From Mucilaginibacter sp. (lineage in GTDB: Bacteria; Bacteroidota; Bacteroidia; Sphingobacteriales; Sphingobacteriaceae), in contig NZ_JANYGH010000020.1 of assembly GCF_025362475.1 (NCBI RefSeq), positions 55,427 through 119,426 on the forward strand: DNA of 64,000 nt, read 5' to 3'. This document shows positions 37,050-44,549 of this stretch, one piece after another. Below the pieces are notes generated by a model. The model worked only from the letters and a program-made list of their open reading frames with translations, had not been told where the DNA came from and searched no databases. The translations under genes and the position numbers were made by a program. Positions within the stretch are counted from its first letter, which is position 1; every line of letters starts with the position of its first letter.

Positions 37050-38459
37050 CTACAGCTCCTCGGCCAGTTCAACAGCCCGTCTTAAGGCTGCTATCTTATT
37101 ATCAACTTCTTTTAACTCGCTTTCGGCTATGGAGCCGGCTACAATGCCTGCCCCGGCCTGGTAATGCAGAGTATTGTTTTTACTCAGGAATGAGCGGATC
37201 ATGATGGCATGGTTAAATTCGCCATTGAAACCCATATAGCCTATGGCACCGCTATAAAAACTACGTTTCGCTTTTTCGTTCTCATCAATAAGTTCCATGG
37301 CCCGGTATTTTGGGGCACCACTCAGTGTACCTGCCGGGTAAGTATCGGCAACTATTTTAAAGGATGATACACCCGGTAAAAGCTTGCCGCTTACATGCGA
37401 TACCAAATGGATAAGGTGCGAATAGTATTGTACTTCTTTAAAAGCTTTAACCTCTACCTTTTCGCAATGCCTGCTCAGGTCATTACGGGCCAAATCTACC
37501 AGCATTACATGCTCGGCAGATTCCTTGGGGTCGTTCTCCAGGTTGCGGGCTATCTCGGCATCTTTTTCATCGTCGCCGCTGCGCTTAAAGGTTCCGGCTA
37601 TAGGGAATATACTGGCCACATTGTTTTTTATGGTAATCTGCGCCTCGGGTGATGATCCAAAGATCCTGAAATCGCCGAAATCAAAATAGAACAAATAAGG
37701 CGATGGGTTAATGGAGCGCAAGGCCCGGTAAACGTTAAATTCATCACCCTGGAAAGTGCGTGAAAAAGCTCTTGATGGTACTATCTGGAAAACATCGCCC
37801 CTGAAAATATGCTGCTTCATTTTTTCAACAATGGCGATAAACTCCTCGTTGGTAAGGTTTGATTGCTCGGCGGCGCTGCTTTTAAAGCTGTATTCAGGGA
37901 AGTTTTTATTTTTGATCAGATATTCCAGTTTCTCGATACCGCCGTTTGTTGGTCCGCCTTCGGCCTGGTTATGGAAAATATACAGCTCGTTCTTGAAATG
38001 ATCAACGGCTATAATGTAGCGGTAAATATGATATTGCATCACCGGTATCTGCCGGCTTACATCATCGCTTTGCTTTAGTTTAATGGTCTCGAAATGTTCA
38101 ACAGCTTCGTGTGTAAAATAACCAAACAAACCATTTGAAATTATTTTGAGCGGATTAACATCAGTTTCAAAACTGTCAATAAATTGATTAAGCTGATCTA
38201 TCAACTCAAATGTGCCCGCCTCATGGCTCTCCTGGCTACCATCAGGGTACTGCTTTTTAAGGATGCCATTATTGAGCACCAGGCCGGCAATGGGTTCGCA
38301 GCAAATGTAACTTAAACTGTTTTCGCGGCTGTGGTAATCAGAGCTTTCCAGCAACAGCGAATTAGGGAATACATCGCGCAGGCGCAGGTAAATGCTTACC
38401 GGGGTGGTGGTATCGGCAAGCAGCTTTTTATGGGTGGTGGTTATTTTAAATTTGCTCAT
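37050..38459 (-). CDS. trpE: Anthranilate synthase component I
   Basis: A 469-residue chorismate-utilising enzyme that makes anthranilate. Conserved chorismate-binding segments: RGDVFQIVPSRAFSR, SSPEAQITI, PIAGTFKRSGDDEKD, LVDLARNDLSRH, and PAGTLSGAPKYRAMELIDE. The N-terminal LLESSDYHSRENSLSYI holds the feedback-type LLES motif by which Trp inhibits the enzyme. TrpE rather than PabB is supported by this motif, by trpG next door and by the Trp-rich leader peptide and attenuator directly upstream. Confidence 0.95.
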   Translation of the reverse strand: MSKFKITTTHKKLLADTTTPVSIYLRLRDVFPNSLLLESSDYHSRENSLSYICCEPIAGLVLNNGILKKQYPDGSQESHEAGTFELIDQLNQFIDSFETDVNPLKIISNGLFGYFTHEAVEHFETIKLKQSDDVSRQIPVMQYHIYRYIIAVDHFKNELYIFHNQAEGGPTNGGIEKLEYLIKNKNFPEYSFKSSAAEQSNLTNEEFIAIVEKMKQHIFRGDVFQIVPSRAFSRTFQGDEFNVYRALRSINPSPYLFYFDFGDFRIFGSSPEAQITIKNNVASIFPIAGTFKRSGDDEKDAEIARNLENDPKESAEHVMLVDLARNDLSRHCEKVEVKAFKEVQYYSHLIHLVSHVSGKLLPGVSSFKIVADTYPAGTLSGAPKYRAMELIDENEKAKRSFYSGAIGYMGFNGEFNHAIMIRSFLSKNNTLHYQAGAGIVAGSIAESELKEVDNKIAALRRAVELAEEL

Positions 38460-38488
38460 GTTATGTTTTCAAAAAATATATAATAAAA

Positions 38489-38517
38489 AAACCCGGCGAA
38501 TTGGGGTCGCCGGGTTT
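38489..38517 (-). terminator. trp attenuator (intrinsic terminator before trpE)
   Basis: On the minus strand an 11-bp stem (38517-38507 with 38499-38489), 7-base loop, followed by a run of T, placed 29 bases before the trpE ATG. A competing antiterminator is available: GCCGG (38571-38567) and GTTT (38562-38559), with a 4-base bulge, are complementary to the contiguous AAACCCGGC of the terminator's first arm. The two structures exclude each other, as in classical attenuation. Confidence 0.88.
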
Positions 38518-38544
38518 CCTACTTAGGTTTACAATTGATTAGAT

Positions 38545-38622
38545 TTATCTCTGACCAAAAACGTATCCGGCTGCCAAATTTAATTGGTGCCACCAGCTGT
38601 TTTTATGTGAGTTTTTAATCAT
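38545..38622 (-). CDS. trpL: trp leader peptide with tandem Trp codons
   Basis: A 25-residue frame, ATG at 38622 to TAA at 38545-38547, reading M-I-K-N-S-H-K-N-S-W-W-H-Q, then LNLAAGYVFGQR. Two adjacent Trp codons sit at 38590-38595. The stop is 27 bases before the attenuator. A ribosome stalled at the Trp pair leaves the antiterminator strand (38571-38559) free; one that reaches the stop covers it. It is too short for routine gene calling. It has its own consensus-type promoter just upstream. The role rests on position and structure, not experiment. Confidence 0.85.
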   Translation of the reverse strand: MIKNSHKNSWWHQLNLAAGYVFGQR

Positions 38623-38630
38623 CGAGGTCA

Positions 38631-38660
38631 CAAATTTATAAAGAAAAATGAATTATCAAA
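38631..38660 (-). promoter_or_regulatory. Bacteroidota-type promoter for trpL-trpE
   Basis: On the minus strand TTTG (38660-38657), an 18-base spacer, and TAAATTTG (38638-38631) match the TTTG / TAnnTTTG consensus. It ends 8 bases before the leader ATG, giving a very short or absent 5' leader. Confidence 0.7.
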
Positions 38661-38693
38661 TTTTTTTAGAAACTATTTATTTGCTAAATCCTA

Positions 38694-39122
38694 TTAGCTA
38701 CGTGGAATAAGTATAATACTCACCAAAATAATTAACAAAGCGATAAAATATAAGATAGCAATAATCTTATGCTTGCCTTCGGCAGTAGCTGCTTTTTTAG
38801 ATTTGCTGTGGCCAATGGTGATTAAAACGATAGCTATTATCATCATAACCCAATGTTCAACAGTAAAATAACGGCTCACCGGATTTTTCATCGTATCACT
38901 GGTGAACTGCACAAGCGGACTAACAAAATAAAGTACAATGCCAATAAGCAATTGTGTGTGTGCCGATATCAGCGCAAATAAATTGAGCTTGCGAATGCCA
39001 TTGGTGTAAGGCTTTTGACCTATCCAGCCAATTAATGCGCCAATAATGGCTGCCAATATTAATGCCAGTACAATATACCTGAAACCGGAATGAAGATGTT
39101 GTAAAAAGCTATAAGCTGTCAT
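38694..39122 (-). CDS. Small four-span membrane protein of unknown function
   Basis: A 142-residue protein with four hydrophobic segments (YIVLALILAAIIGALIGWIG, FALISAHTQLLIGIVLYFV, WVMMIIAIVLITIG, IIAILYFIALLIILVSIIL). His residues in HSGFRY, SAHTQ and VEHW recur in a conserved Bacteroidota family with a cytochrome b561-like look, which could bind haem, but this is not established. It lies 70 bases downstream of another membrane gene on the same strand and ends just before the trp promoter. Confidence 0.7.
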   Translation of the reverse strand: MTAYSFLQHLHSGFRYIVLALILAAIIGALIGWIGQKPYTNGIRKLNLFALISAHTQLLIGIVLYFVSPLVQFTSDTMKNPVSRYFTVEHWVMMIIAIVLITIGHSKSKKAATAEGKHKIIAILYFIALLIILVSIILIPRS

Positions 39123-39193
39123 GCTATGGAAATTTTTTTGTGAATATACAATAAAAGCAAAACAGCTAAAACAGGTACAGCGGATTTGACTAA

Positions 39194-39982
39194 TTACTGA
39201 CCCGTTTCATTTTTTCGGGGCTTACATGTGCCGGCTATTAAAAATGCTATACCACTAAAACCCAGGGCTTCAAAAACGCTGGTCCACTCATTGCCGTCGC
39301 CGCTATGCGGATCAGCGATGGCACGTGGTATATGGAGCAGGATAAGCCATAAAAAGAGGGCTATGCCTAATAAAGTAGCGGCTAACTTTACTTTTTTCCC
39401 GAGTACGATAGCCGCGCCTGCTGCTATAAGGGCAACGCCGGCAAAGTATGTCCAAAATAAATGAAAGGGGATCCATGCTGGTACAAGCGTTGCTACAAAT
39501 GTGGGATAAACAAAATGCATGATGCCAAAAACAATCATGGTGGTTGCAAAAAGGTAAGGGCCTGTAGGTCTTAGTTTTTCGGTTACCACATCAATGCCGC
39601 TTATTTTATGGGTGGGGAGTGATGTAGCCATAATAAAAGTGCCCCCGCAAAGGGCTAGCATTTTAAAAGCATCGGTCCAACCACCAAGGTTATTTAAGTT
39701 GTGTTTGATGTTATAGGGAATATGAAAAAGTATTAGCATCAGTAATAAAGATGCTCCCAAATAATCGGCCACTACATGGGCATTGATACCCGCTATGATA
39801 GCTATGGATATTAAAATAAGTAAGATGCTCGCAACGCACATGCAAAAAGTGCTTTGCCCAATAAACGCTGGCTCTGGTGGCATGATCACCGGCCTGAAAC
39901 CGGTGTAAATAAATTGTTGTACGGCAATTGCAATGAGCGAAAAGGCAAAGAATGCCCGCCACACTTTATTATAGGTTTCCAT
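39194..39982 (-). CDS. Multi-span membrane protein (DoxX-like)
   Basis: About 262 residues with eight hydrophobic segments arranged as two similar halves; both contain a conserved F-x-H-F-V-Y or IMHFVYP-type turn and a PAWIPFHLFWTYFAGVALIAAGAAIVLGKK segment typical of DoxX-like proteins. I prefer ATG 39982 (ETYNKVWRAFFAFSL) over an upstream Met at 40021 because the first span follows directly. A function in the respiratory or sulfur-oxidation sense of DoxX is not supported here. It may form an operon with the four-span protein. Confidence 0.65.
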   Translation of the reverse strand: METYNKVWRAFFAFSLIAIAVQQFIYTGFRPVIMPPEPAFIGQSTFCMCVASILLILISIAIIAGINAHVVADYLGASLLLMLILFHIPYNIKHNLNNLGGWTDAFKMLALCGGTFIMATSLPTHKISGIDVVTEKLRPTGPYLFATTMIVFGIMHFVYPTFVATLVPAWIPFHLFWTYFAGVALIAAGAAIVLGKKVKLAATLLGIALFLWLILLHIPRAIADPHSGDGNEWTSVFEALGFSGIAFLIAGTCKPRKNETGQ

Positions 39983-40125
39983 AAGATTTGGAATGAGGTT
40001 TATAGAGATTTTATAATGCAATTTACAAAATTCGTAGCCTAAATTTATCTTACAGGTAAAAATATTAGCAAATAAGGTGCTGCATTGCCCTATTTATTTT
40101 GTTTGGCGAACAAAATTGAATTTTA

Positions 40126-40749
40126 TTAAAAAATGCTTCTATAAAATTCTTTCACCATGGCAGCAGGATTGAGTGAAAGATTAATAGCTGATGAAACGGC
40201 TATACCATAAATGCCGGTTTTAAGCAGTTGCTCCACATCTGTTAATTGTATCCCGCCTACGGCAATTACAGGGATATCAACAGGTTGTTTTTCAAGCAGG
40301 CGATAGCCTTCATAACCCAATAATGGGAAATCATTGAGCTTGGTATCTGTATGTGCAAACGGCCCATATCCACAATAATCAACTACTCCCAGGTTTTGTA
40401 TTTTTAGCAGATCAACCGCGTTTGTAGCCGATGTACCCAACGTTTTATCTTCACCTATTACCTTACGAATAGTTACCAGATCGGCATCAAAATCTTCTAT
40501 GTGTACGCCCTGGGCATCAACCCTGTCAAGCAGATCATAATGGTTGGTGATAATGAGTGTGGCGCCCCAATCATCGCAAATAACAGCCAGGTCATTTATT
40601 TCATCTATCAGCTCGTCATCAGATTTTGTCATGCAACGGTATTGTATCCAATTGGCTCCAGCGGCGCAAGCTATCTCTACCTGCTCTGTATGGCTGCGGT
40701 TTGCCATGTCTTGTGTTAGATAATGAAATTTGGAAATGTATTTTTTCAT
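40126..40749 (-). CDS. Thiamine phosphate synthase-like protein (ThiE/TenI)
   Basis: A 207-residue TIM-barrel protein of the ThiE/TenI family, which joins HMP-PP and thiazole phosphate to make thiamine phosphate. Seen: WIQYRCMTKSDDEL (the QxR.K diphosphate site), TNHYDLLDRVDAQGVHI, LGTSATN, DYCGYGPFAHTDTK and IPVIAVGGI. The acidic GVHLGQ-D loop of strict ThiE reads GVHIEDFD, so it is divergent and TenI is possible. It is on the same strand as the TPP-riboswitch genes but is separated from them by the phosphatase gene and hairpins. Confidence 0.8.
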   Translation of the reverse strand: MKKYISKFHYLTQDMANRSHTEQVEIACAAGANWIQYRCMTKSDDELIDEINDLAVICDDWGATLIITNHYDLLDRVDAQGVHIEDFDADLVTIRKVIGEDKTLGTSATNAVDLLKIQNLGVVDYCGYGPFAHTDTKLNDFPLLGYEGYRLLEKQPVDIPVIAVGGIQLTDVEQLLKTGIYGIAVSSAINLSLNPAAMVKEFYRSIF

Positions 40750-40803
40750 TTTCGATGTGGTGTAGATGTATTTGCCTTGTTGCTGTGAGTTGAAAACTAA
40801 AAA

Positions 40804-40825
40804 AGAGACGCAAATATGCGCCTCT
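40804..40825. repeat. Short palindromic repeat related to the 54876 element
   Basis: AGAGACGCA (40804-40812) and TGCGCCTCT (40817-40825) form a 9-bp arm pair with one mismatch. The unit differs by one base from the palindrome repeated at 54876-54897 and 54939-54960. Confidence 0.65.
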
Positions 40826-40849
40826 ATGTTTTATGTATGAATACGAAAT

Positions 40850-40874
40850 AGCCCCGCACCTTGTTACGGGGCAT
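40850..40874 (-). terminator. Hairpin terminator after the PafA-like gene
   Basis: On the minus strand TGCCCCGT.. and ..GCGGGGC form a 6- to 7-bp GC stem directly after the phosphatase stop, followed by a modest T-rich stretch. The repeat at 40804 lies just beyond it. Confidence 0.6.
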
Positions 40875-40881
40875 CCGTAAC

Positions 40882-42546
40882 TTATTTTATTACTTCGCTA
40901 ATGGTTTTGCCAATGTTGCCATCAGGTGCCTGTATGTGCAGCAATGAGGCTACGGTTGGGGCAATATCTGTCATATGCGTTTGGCGGGTTAGGCTGCCAT
41001 GATTAATACCCCAGCCCATAAATACCAACGGGATATGTGTATCATAAGGTGCCCAGGTACCATGTGTGGTGCCGGTTGTTCCATGGCCTGAAAAATATCC
41101 GGGCTTTAACACTACCTGGATAGCGCCACTGTGCTCGGCACTATAACCGTTTATAATGCGGGTACGCAAATCCTCCGGAATAGTTGCCGCATTTACTCTT
41201 TGCATATCAACTGCAAATTGCACGTCCGGTTGTTTTTGCAGGTATTGGATACAATCAAACTTAATAGCATCCTCATTTAAACCAGCTTTTTTAATGGCCG
41301 CATTATTAAAGTTAACCTGGTAATTATCCATGCTGATCACCAGCTTATCAACCTTGTATTTATCGTTCAATAAGGCGTTCATTTCTTTTTGGGCCAGGCC
41401 ATCGTCCCATGTGCCTGCCGGGATCTTATGATCAAGCAGGAAGTTTGGGTTGTGGGCAGCTCCATGATCGGCAGTTAAAAATACCGTGTAATTGCCCTTG
41501 CCCACGGTAGCATCAAGATAGTTAAAAAATGAAGCTATGTCGCGGTCAAGCCTCAGGTAAGTATCCTCGATCTCAACCGAGTTGGGGCCAAACTGGTGGC
41601 CAACATAATCTGTAGATGAAAGGCTGATAGCTAAAAAGTCGGTAACTGTATTTTTGCCCAGTTGCTCACTTTCAACAGCTGCTTTAGCCAAATCAAGCGT
41701 CATGGAGTTACCGTAAGGAGTTGAGCGGATCATACCTAAACGACCTTTATACAATTCAGAAGTTTTAACGGGCATGGTTGGCGCATCCATTCCGGCAAAT
41801 TTGCCTTCGTATTTGCTGCTGTTATCCGGTGCGCTTTGCAGGTATGTTGCTATTGGGTAAAGGGTGTTCCAATCCTGTTTCAAATATTTTTCGGGGATCT
41901 TTTGATCGTTGAACTTTTTAACCCAGGCAGGCAGATCTGTCATGTAATAGGTGCTGCTTATCCAGTTACCGCTGGCATCATCAAACCAATAGGCCGCGTT
42001 TGCCGAGTGGCCTGCCGGTAAAATACCACCACGATCTTTCAATGCTATACCAATAACCTTTGAGCGGAAGTTGGTAGCTAATCTTAATTCATCGGTAACC
42101 GTGCTCACCAGCAAATTGCGGGGCGACATCTGGCCGGCTTTTGAGGTGCTGCCAACCGCAGTAACTGTACTATCATCCGTGCAGTACATTGATTTGCCTG
42201 TTGCCTGTACAATAAAATCGTTACCTGCAATGCCATGTATAGCCGGTACCGAGCCCGTGTAGATACAAGTATGGCCCGCGGCAGTTACCGTTGGTATATA
42301 ATCAATATTGGTGTTTTCGCAGGTGTAGCCTTCGTTCAGCATGCGTTTAAATCCGCCGGTTTGGTAACGGTCATAGTAGCGGTAAAGATAATCCCAGCGC
42401 ATTTGGTCAACCACCAGGCCAACAACCAGTTTAGGGCGGGGTACTGAGGTATTAGATGGGGCAGGTGCAGCAGCTTTTCTTTTTTGTGCCGATGCAGAAA
42501 CAGTTACTATAGATAAGGAAATAAGCAGCAGATGTTTAAACTTCAT
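40882..42546 (-). CDS. PafA-like alkaline phosphatase
   Basis: A 554-residue exported enzyme (signal peptide to VSASAQ) of the nucleotide pyrophosphatase/phosphodiesterase-type alkaline phosphatases, close in pattern to PafA. The candidate nucleophile is the Thr in IPTVTAAGHTCIYTG (about T88); metal ligands are seen in VVDQMRWDY, TADHGAAHNP and YFSGHGTTGTTHG. It releases phosphate from monoesters in the periplasm. It stands between the thiamine-type genes and ThiE, and could dephosphorylate thiamine phosphates before uptake, though its own terminator and the 140-base gap upstream make a separate unit more likely. Confidence 0.88.
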   Translation of the reverse strand: MKFKHLLLISLSIVTVSASAQKRKAAAPAPSNTSVPRPKLVVGLVVDQMRWDYLYRYYDRYQTGGFKRMLNEGYTCENTNIDYIPTVTAAGHTCIYTGSVPAIHGIAGNDFIVQATGKSMYCTDDSTVTAVGSTSKAGQMSPRNLLVSTVTDELRLATNFRSKVIGIALKDRGGILPAGHSANAAYWFDDASGNWISSTYYMTDLPAWVKKFNDQKIPEKYLKQDWNTLYPIATYLQSAPDNSSKYEGKFAGMDAPTMPVKTSELYKGRLGMIRSTPYGNSMTLDLAKAAVESEQLGKNTVTDFLAISLSSTDYVGHQFGPNSVEIEDTYLRLDRDIASFFNYLDATVGKGNYTVFLTADHGAAHNPNFLLDHKIPAGTWDDGLAQKEMNALLNDKYKVDKLVISMDNYQVNFNNAAIKKAGLNEDAIKFDCIQYLQKQPDVQFAVDMQRVNAATIPEDLRTRIINGYSAEHSGAIQVVLKPGYFSGHGTTGTTHGTWAPYDTHIPLVFMGWGINHGSLTRQTHMTDIAPTVASLLHIQAPDGNIGKTISEVIK

Positions 42547-42689
42547 TTTTATTTTACTTTGAATCGGCCAAATATCAGCAATGAAATTAAATAGCTATGT
42601 GAAGTTTTTGTTAATTATAGCTTATTGTTACAAAGGCCCTGGCCGACTTTCTCTCAAAAAAAAGGTCACCATGAGTAATGTTGTTGTTG

Positions 42690-43781
42690 TTAAGCGAGGC
42701 TAAACGTTAGCAACGAATGCTGGCTTGCGGTATGCAGATCACGCCATACCTGGCTAATTTCAGTATCGGGGTTTGCAGCGTGTAAGCCGCAATAGGGGTA
42801 TAGCTGGTCAACACATTCGCGTGCTGTTTTGGCCAGTTTCCGGCTGCTTGTGCTTACTTCATTTAGATGGAAGTTGTCCCCGGTCAATTCTCCTTGCCAG
42901 GAGGCGTCAACAGCATGGTAAAAAACTTCGCGGGCATGATGTAGCTGCTCTGTTAGTTTGGTAAGTAATTGTTTTATAATTTCTTTTTGGGCGATGCTTA
43001 AACGTTTGCCCAATTGTTTTTCTTCAAATATTGGTTTGCAGAGATCCAGGAAATGGACCGCTAAGCCCGAGATATTGGCGGCAAGGGTTGCTTCGGCCAG
43101 TTGTAAAAACGGGTATTGATATAATGGTTCATTAACTACTGCAAATTCGGGGTCAATTTTAAAACACCTGTTGGCATTAACAAAAAGATCTTTTACCTCA
43201 TAGGCATCACTGCCAGTTGCCATCATGCCAATGTATTTCCAGGCGGGCAAAATTTCCACATCTTTCCTGTCGAAAATAAAGGGGAGGATCAGTTCAGTGC
43301 CATCGTCATTTAAAACAGGTTCTTCACCGTTTTTAATAATGCAGTTGGCTGTTATATGTGTGGCATGATGTACCCCGCTGGCATATTTCCAGGTGCCATT
43401 GATAATATAGCCGCCATCGGTAATAGTTGCAGTACCGGTGGATGCCCCGCTGCCGGCCAGGCATAAATGCGGATTGTTTAATAACTCATGGGCTATATCG
43501 GCAGATAAAAAACCGCCAAACCAGCCGGCCCCGCTGCATAGCGTTACCACCCAGCCTAAACTGCCGTTGGCCCAGGCCAGGCTTTCTTCCAACCTTACCA
43601 TATCCGGTAAAGCAAGTTGCAAGCCCGAGTACACTTCAGGAACAAGGAATTTAAACCAGCCCTGCTCATATATCAACTTAAGTTGATCGGGATGCAACAT
43701 ACCCTGCTTTTCGGCCTGTGGTGCTGTATCGCGGATTGTTTTTACCCAGTCGGGTTTAAGATGATATGAAGGATGGTTCAT
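42690..43781 (-). CDS. Acyl-CoA dehydrogenase-fold flavin monooxygenase-like protein
   Basis: A 363-residue protein of the acyl-CoA dehydrogenase fold: helical N-terminus (HPDQLKLIYEQGWFKFLVPEVYSGL), WANGSLGWVVTLCSGAGWFGGF, ITDGGYIINGTWKYASGVHHATH, and a C-terminal helical bundle. The lack of a clear catalytic Glu and the form GTWKYASG..A point to group D flavin monooxygenases (DszC/HpaB type) or an FMN-dependent oxidase. It starts 18 bases after the transporter stop, in the TPP-riboswitch unit, so its substrate may be thiamine-related. That link is inferred from position. Confidence 0.75.
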   Translation of the reverse strand: MNHPSYHLKPDWVKTIRDTAPQAEKQGMLHPDQLKLIYEQGWFKFLVPEVYSGLQLALPDMVRLEESLAWANGSLGWVVTLCSGAGWFGGFLSADIAHELLNNPHLCLAGSGASTGTATITDGGYIINGTWKYASGVHHATHITANCIIKNGEEPVLNDDGTELILPFIFDRKDVEILPAWKYIGMMATGSDAYEVKDLFVNANRCFKIDPEFAVVNEPLYQYPFLQLAEATLAANISGLAVHFLDLCKPIFEEKQLGKRLSIAQKEIIKQLLTKLTEQLHHAREVFYHAVDASWQGELTGDNFHLNEVSTSSRKLAKTARECVDQLYPYCGLHAANPDTEISQVWRDLHTASQHSLLTFSLA

Positions 43782-43799
43782 TTTAGAATTAGGATTAAT

Positions 43800-44447
43800 T
43801 TAAGAATAAACACCTTTTGTCTTAACTCTTGATTCTTCGCTCTTTATTGTTTTCCCCCAGTCAAAATAACCCAAAAAGGCTATCACAAATAAAAAAATGG
43901 TGAGCAGTGCAAACATGGGTAGGTGTTTATAAAACAGAATAGGAATAGCAAACAGGTTTGATATGTTGAGGAATATCCAGTTCTCTATTTTTCGGCGGGC
44001 CAGCAGCCACATGCCTGCCCAGGCCGTTGATGATATCAAAGCATCCCAAACCGGTACGTTTGATGGGGTAAAGTATTTGGCAGGGAGGTTTTTGAGCAGT
44101 ACATAAAAAAACACCCAACCAATAACAGCTATTGCCAGGCTTATCATCCACTCGGTTTTATTGCTCCGGCTAATCTTTACTGGCGGTTCGTTGCGGCGTT
44201 TTATCCAGTACCACCAGCCGTAAATGCTCATTACTACATAATAGGCATTGAGGATAGACTCGGCATAAAGCCCAACATCCATTAAAAGATAAATAGCTAT
44301 AGCGGTGCCCAGGATGCCTGCGGGATAAAGCCAGATATTGTTTTTACGGGCCAGTAACACTTCGGCAACACCCAGTGCAACGGCAAGCCATTGCACCCAG
44401 GTGGTTTCCTTTATTTGTTCTATAAAAAGAGATAGCAGATTATGCAT
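43800..44447 (-). CDS. pnuT: PnuC-family transporter, probably for thiamine
   Basis: A 215-residue membrane protein of the PnuC family with seven to eight spans. Marks: LAVALGVAEVLLARKNNIWLYPAGILGTAIAIYLL and ILNAYYVVMSIYGWWYWIKRR, the Trp-rich substrate segment. PnuC proteins carry vitamins by facilitated diffusion, trapped by phosphorylation inside. Because the gene follows a TPP riboswitch and a TonB receptor, thiamine (PnuT) is far more likely than nicotinamide riboside. No thiamine pyrophosphokinase gene is adjacent. Confidence 0.85.
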   Translation of the reverse strand: MHNLLSLFIEQIKETTWVQWLAVALGVAEVLLARKNNIWLYPAGILGTAIAIYLLMDVGLYAESILNAYYVVMSIYGWWYWIKRRNEPPVKISRSNKTEWMISLAIAVIGWVFFYVLLKNLPAKYFTPSNVPVWDALISSTAWAGMWLLARRKIENWIFLNISNLFAIPILFYKHLPMFALLTIFLFVIAFLGYFDWGKTIKSEESRVKTKGVYS

Positions 44448-44549
44448 TATCGTGCCTCTTTAAATAAGTGAATTTGTTTCATTGCAATTCGTATTATCTA
44501 CCATGCATTAATTCGTGAAATTCGCCCAAATTCGAGCCATTCGCGTGTA

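Noticed and set aside
40126..42546. PafA-like phosphatase and ThiE-like gene as part of the TPP-riboswitch operon
   Set aside because: A hairpin terminator, a palindromic repeat and a 140-base gap separate them from the three riboswitch-proximal genes, so I do not count them as members.
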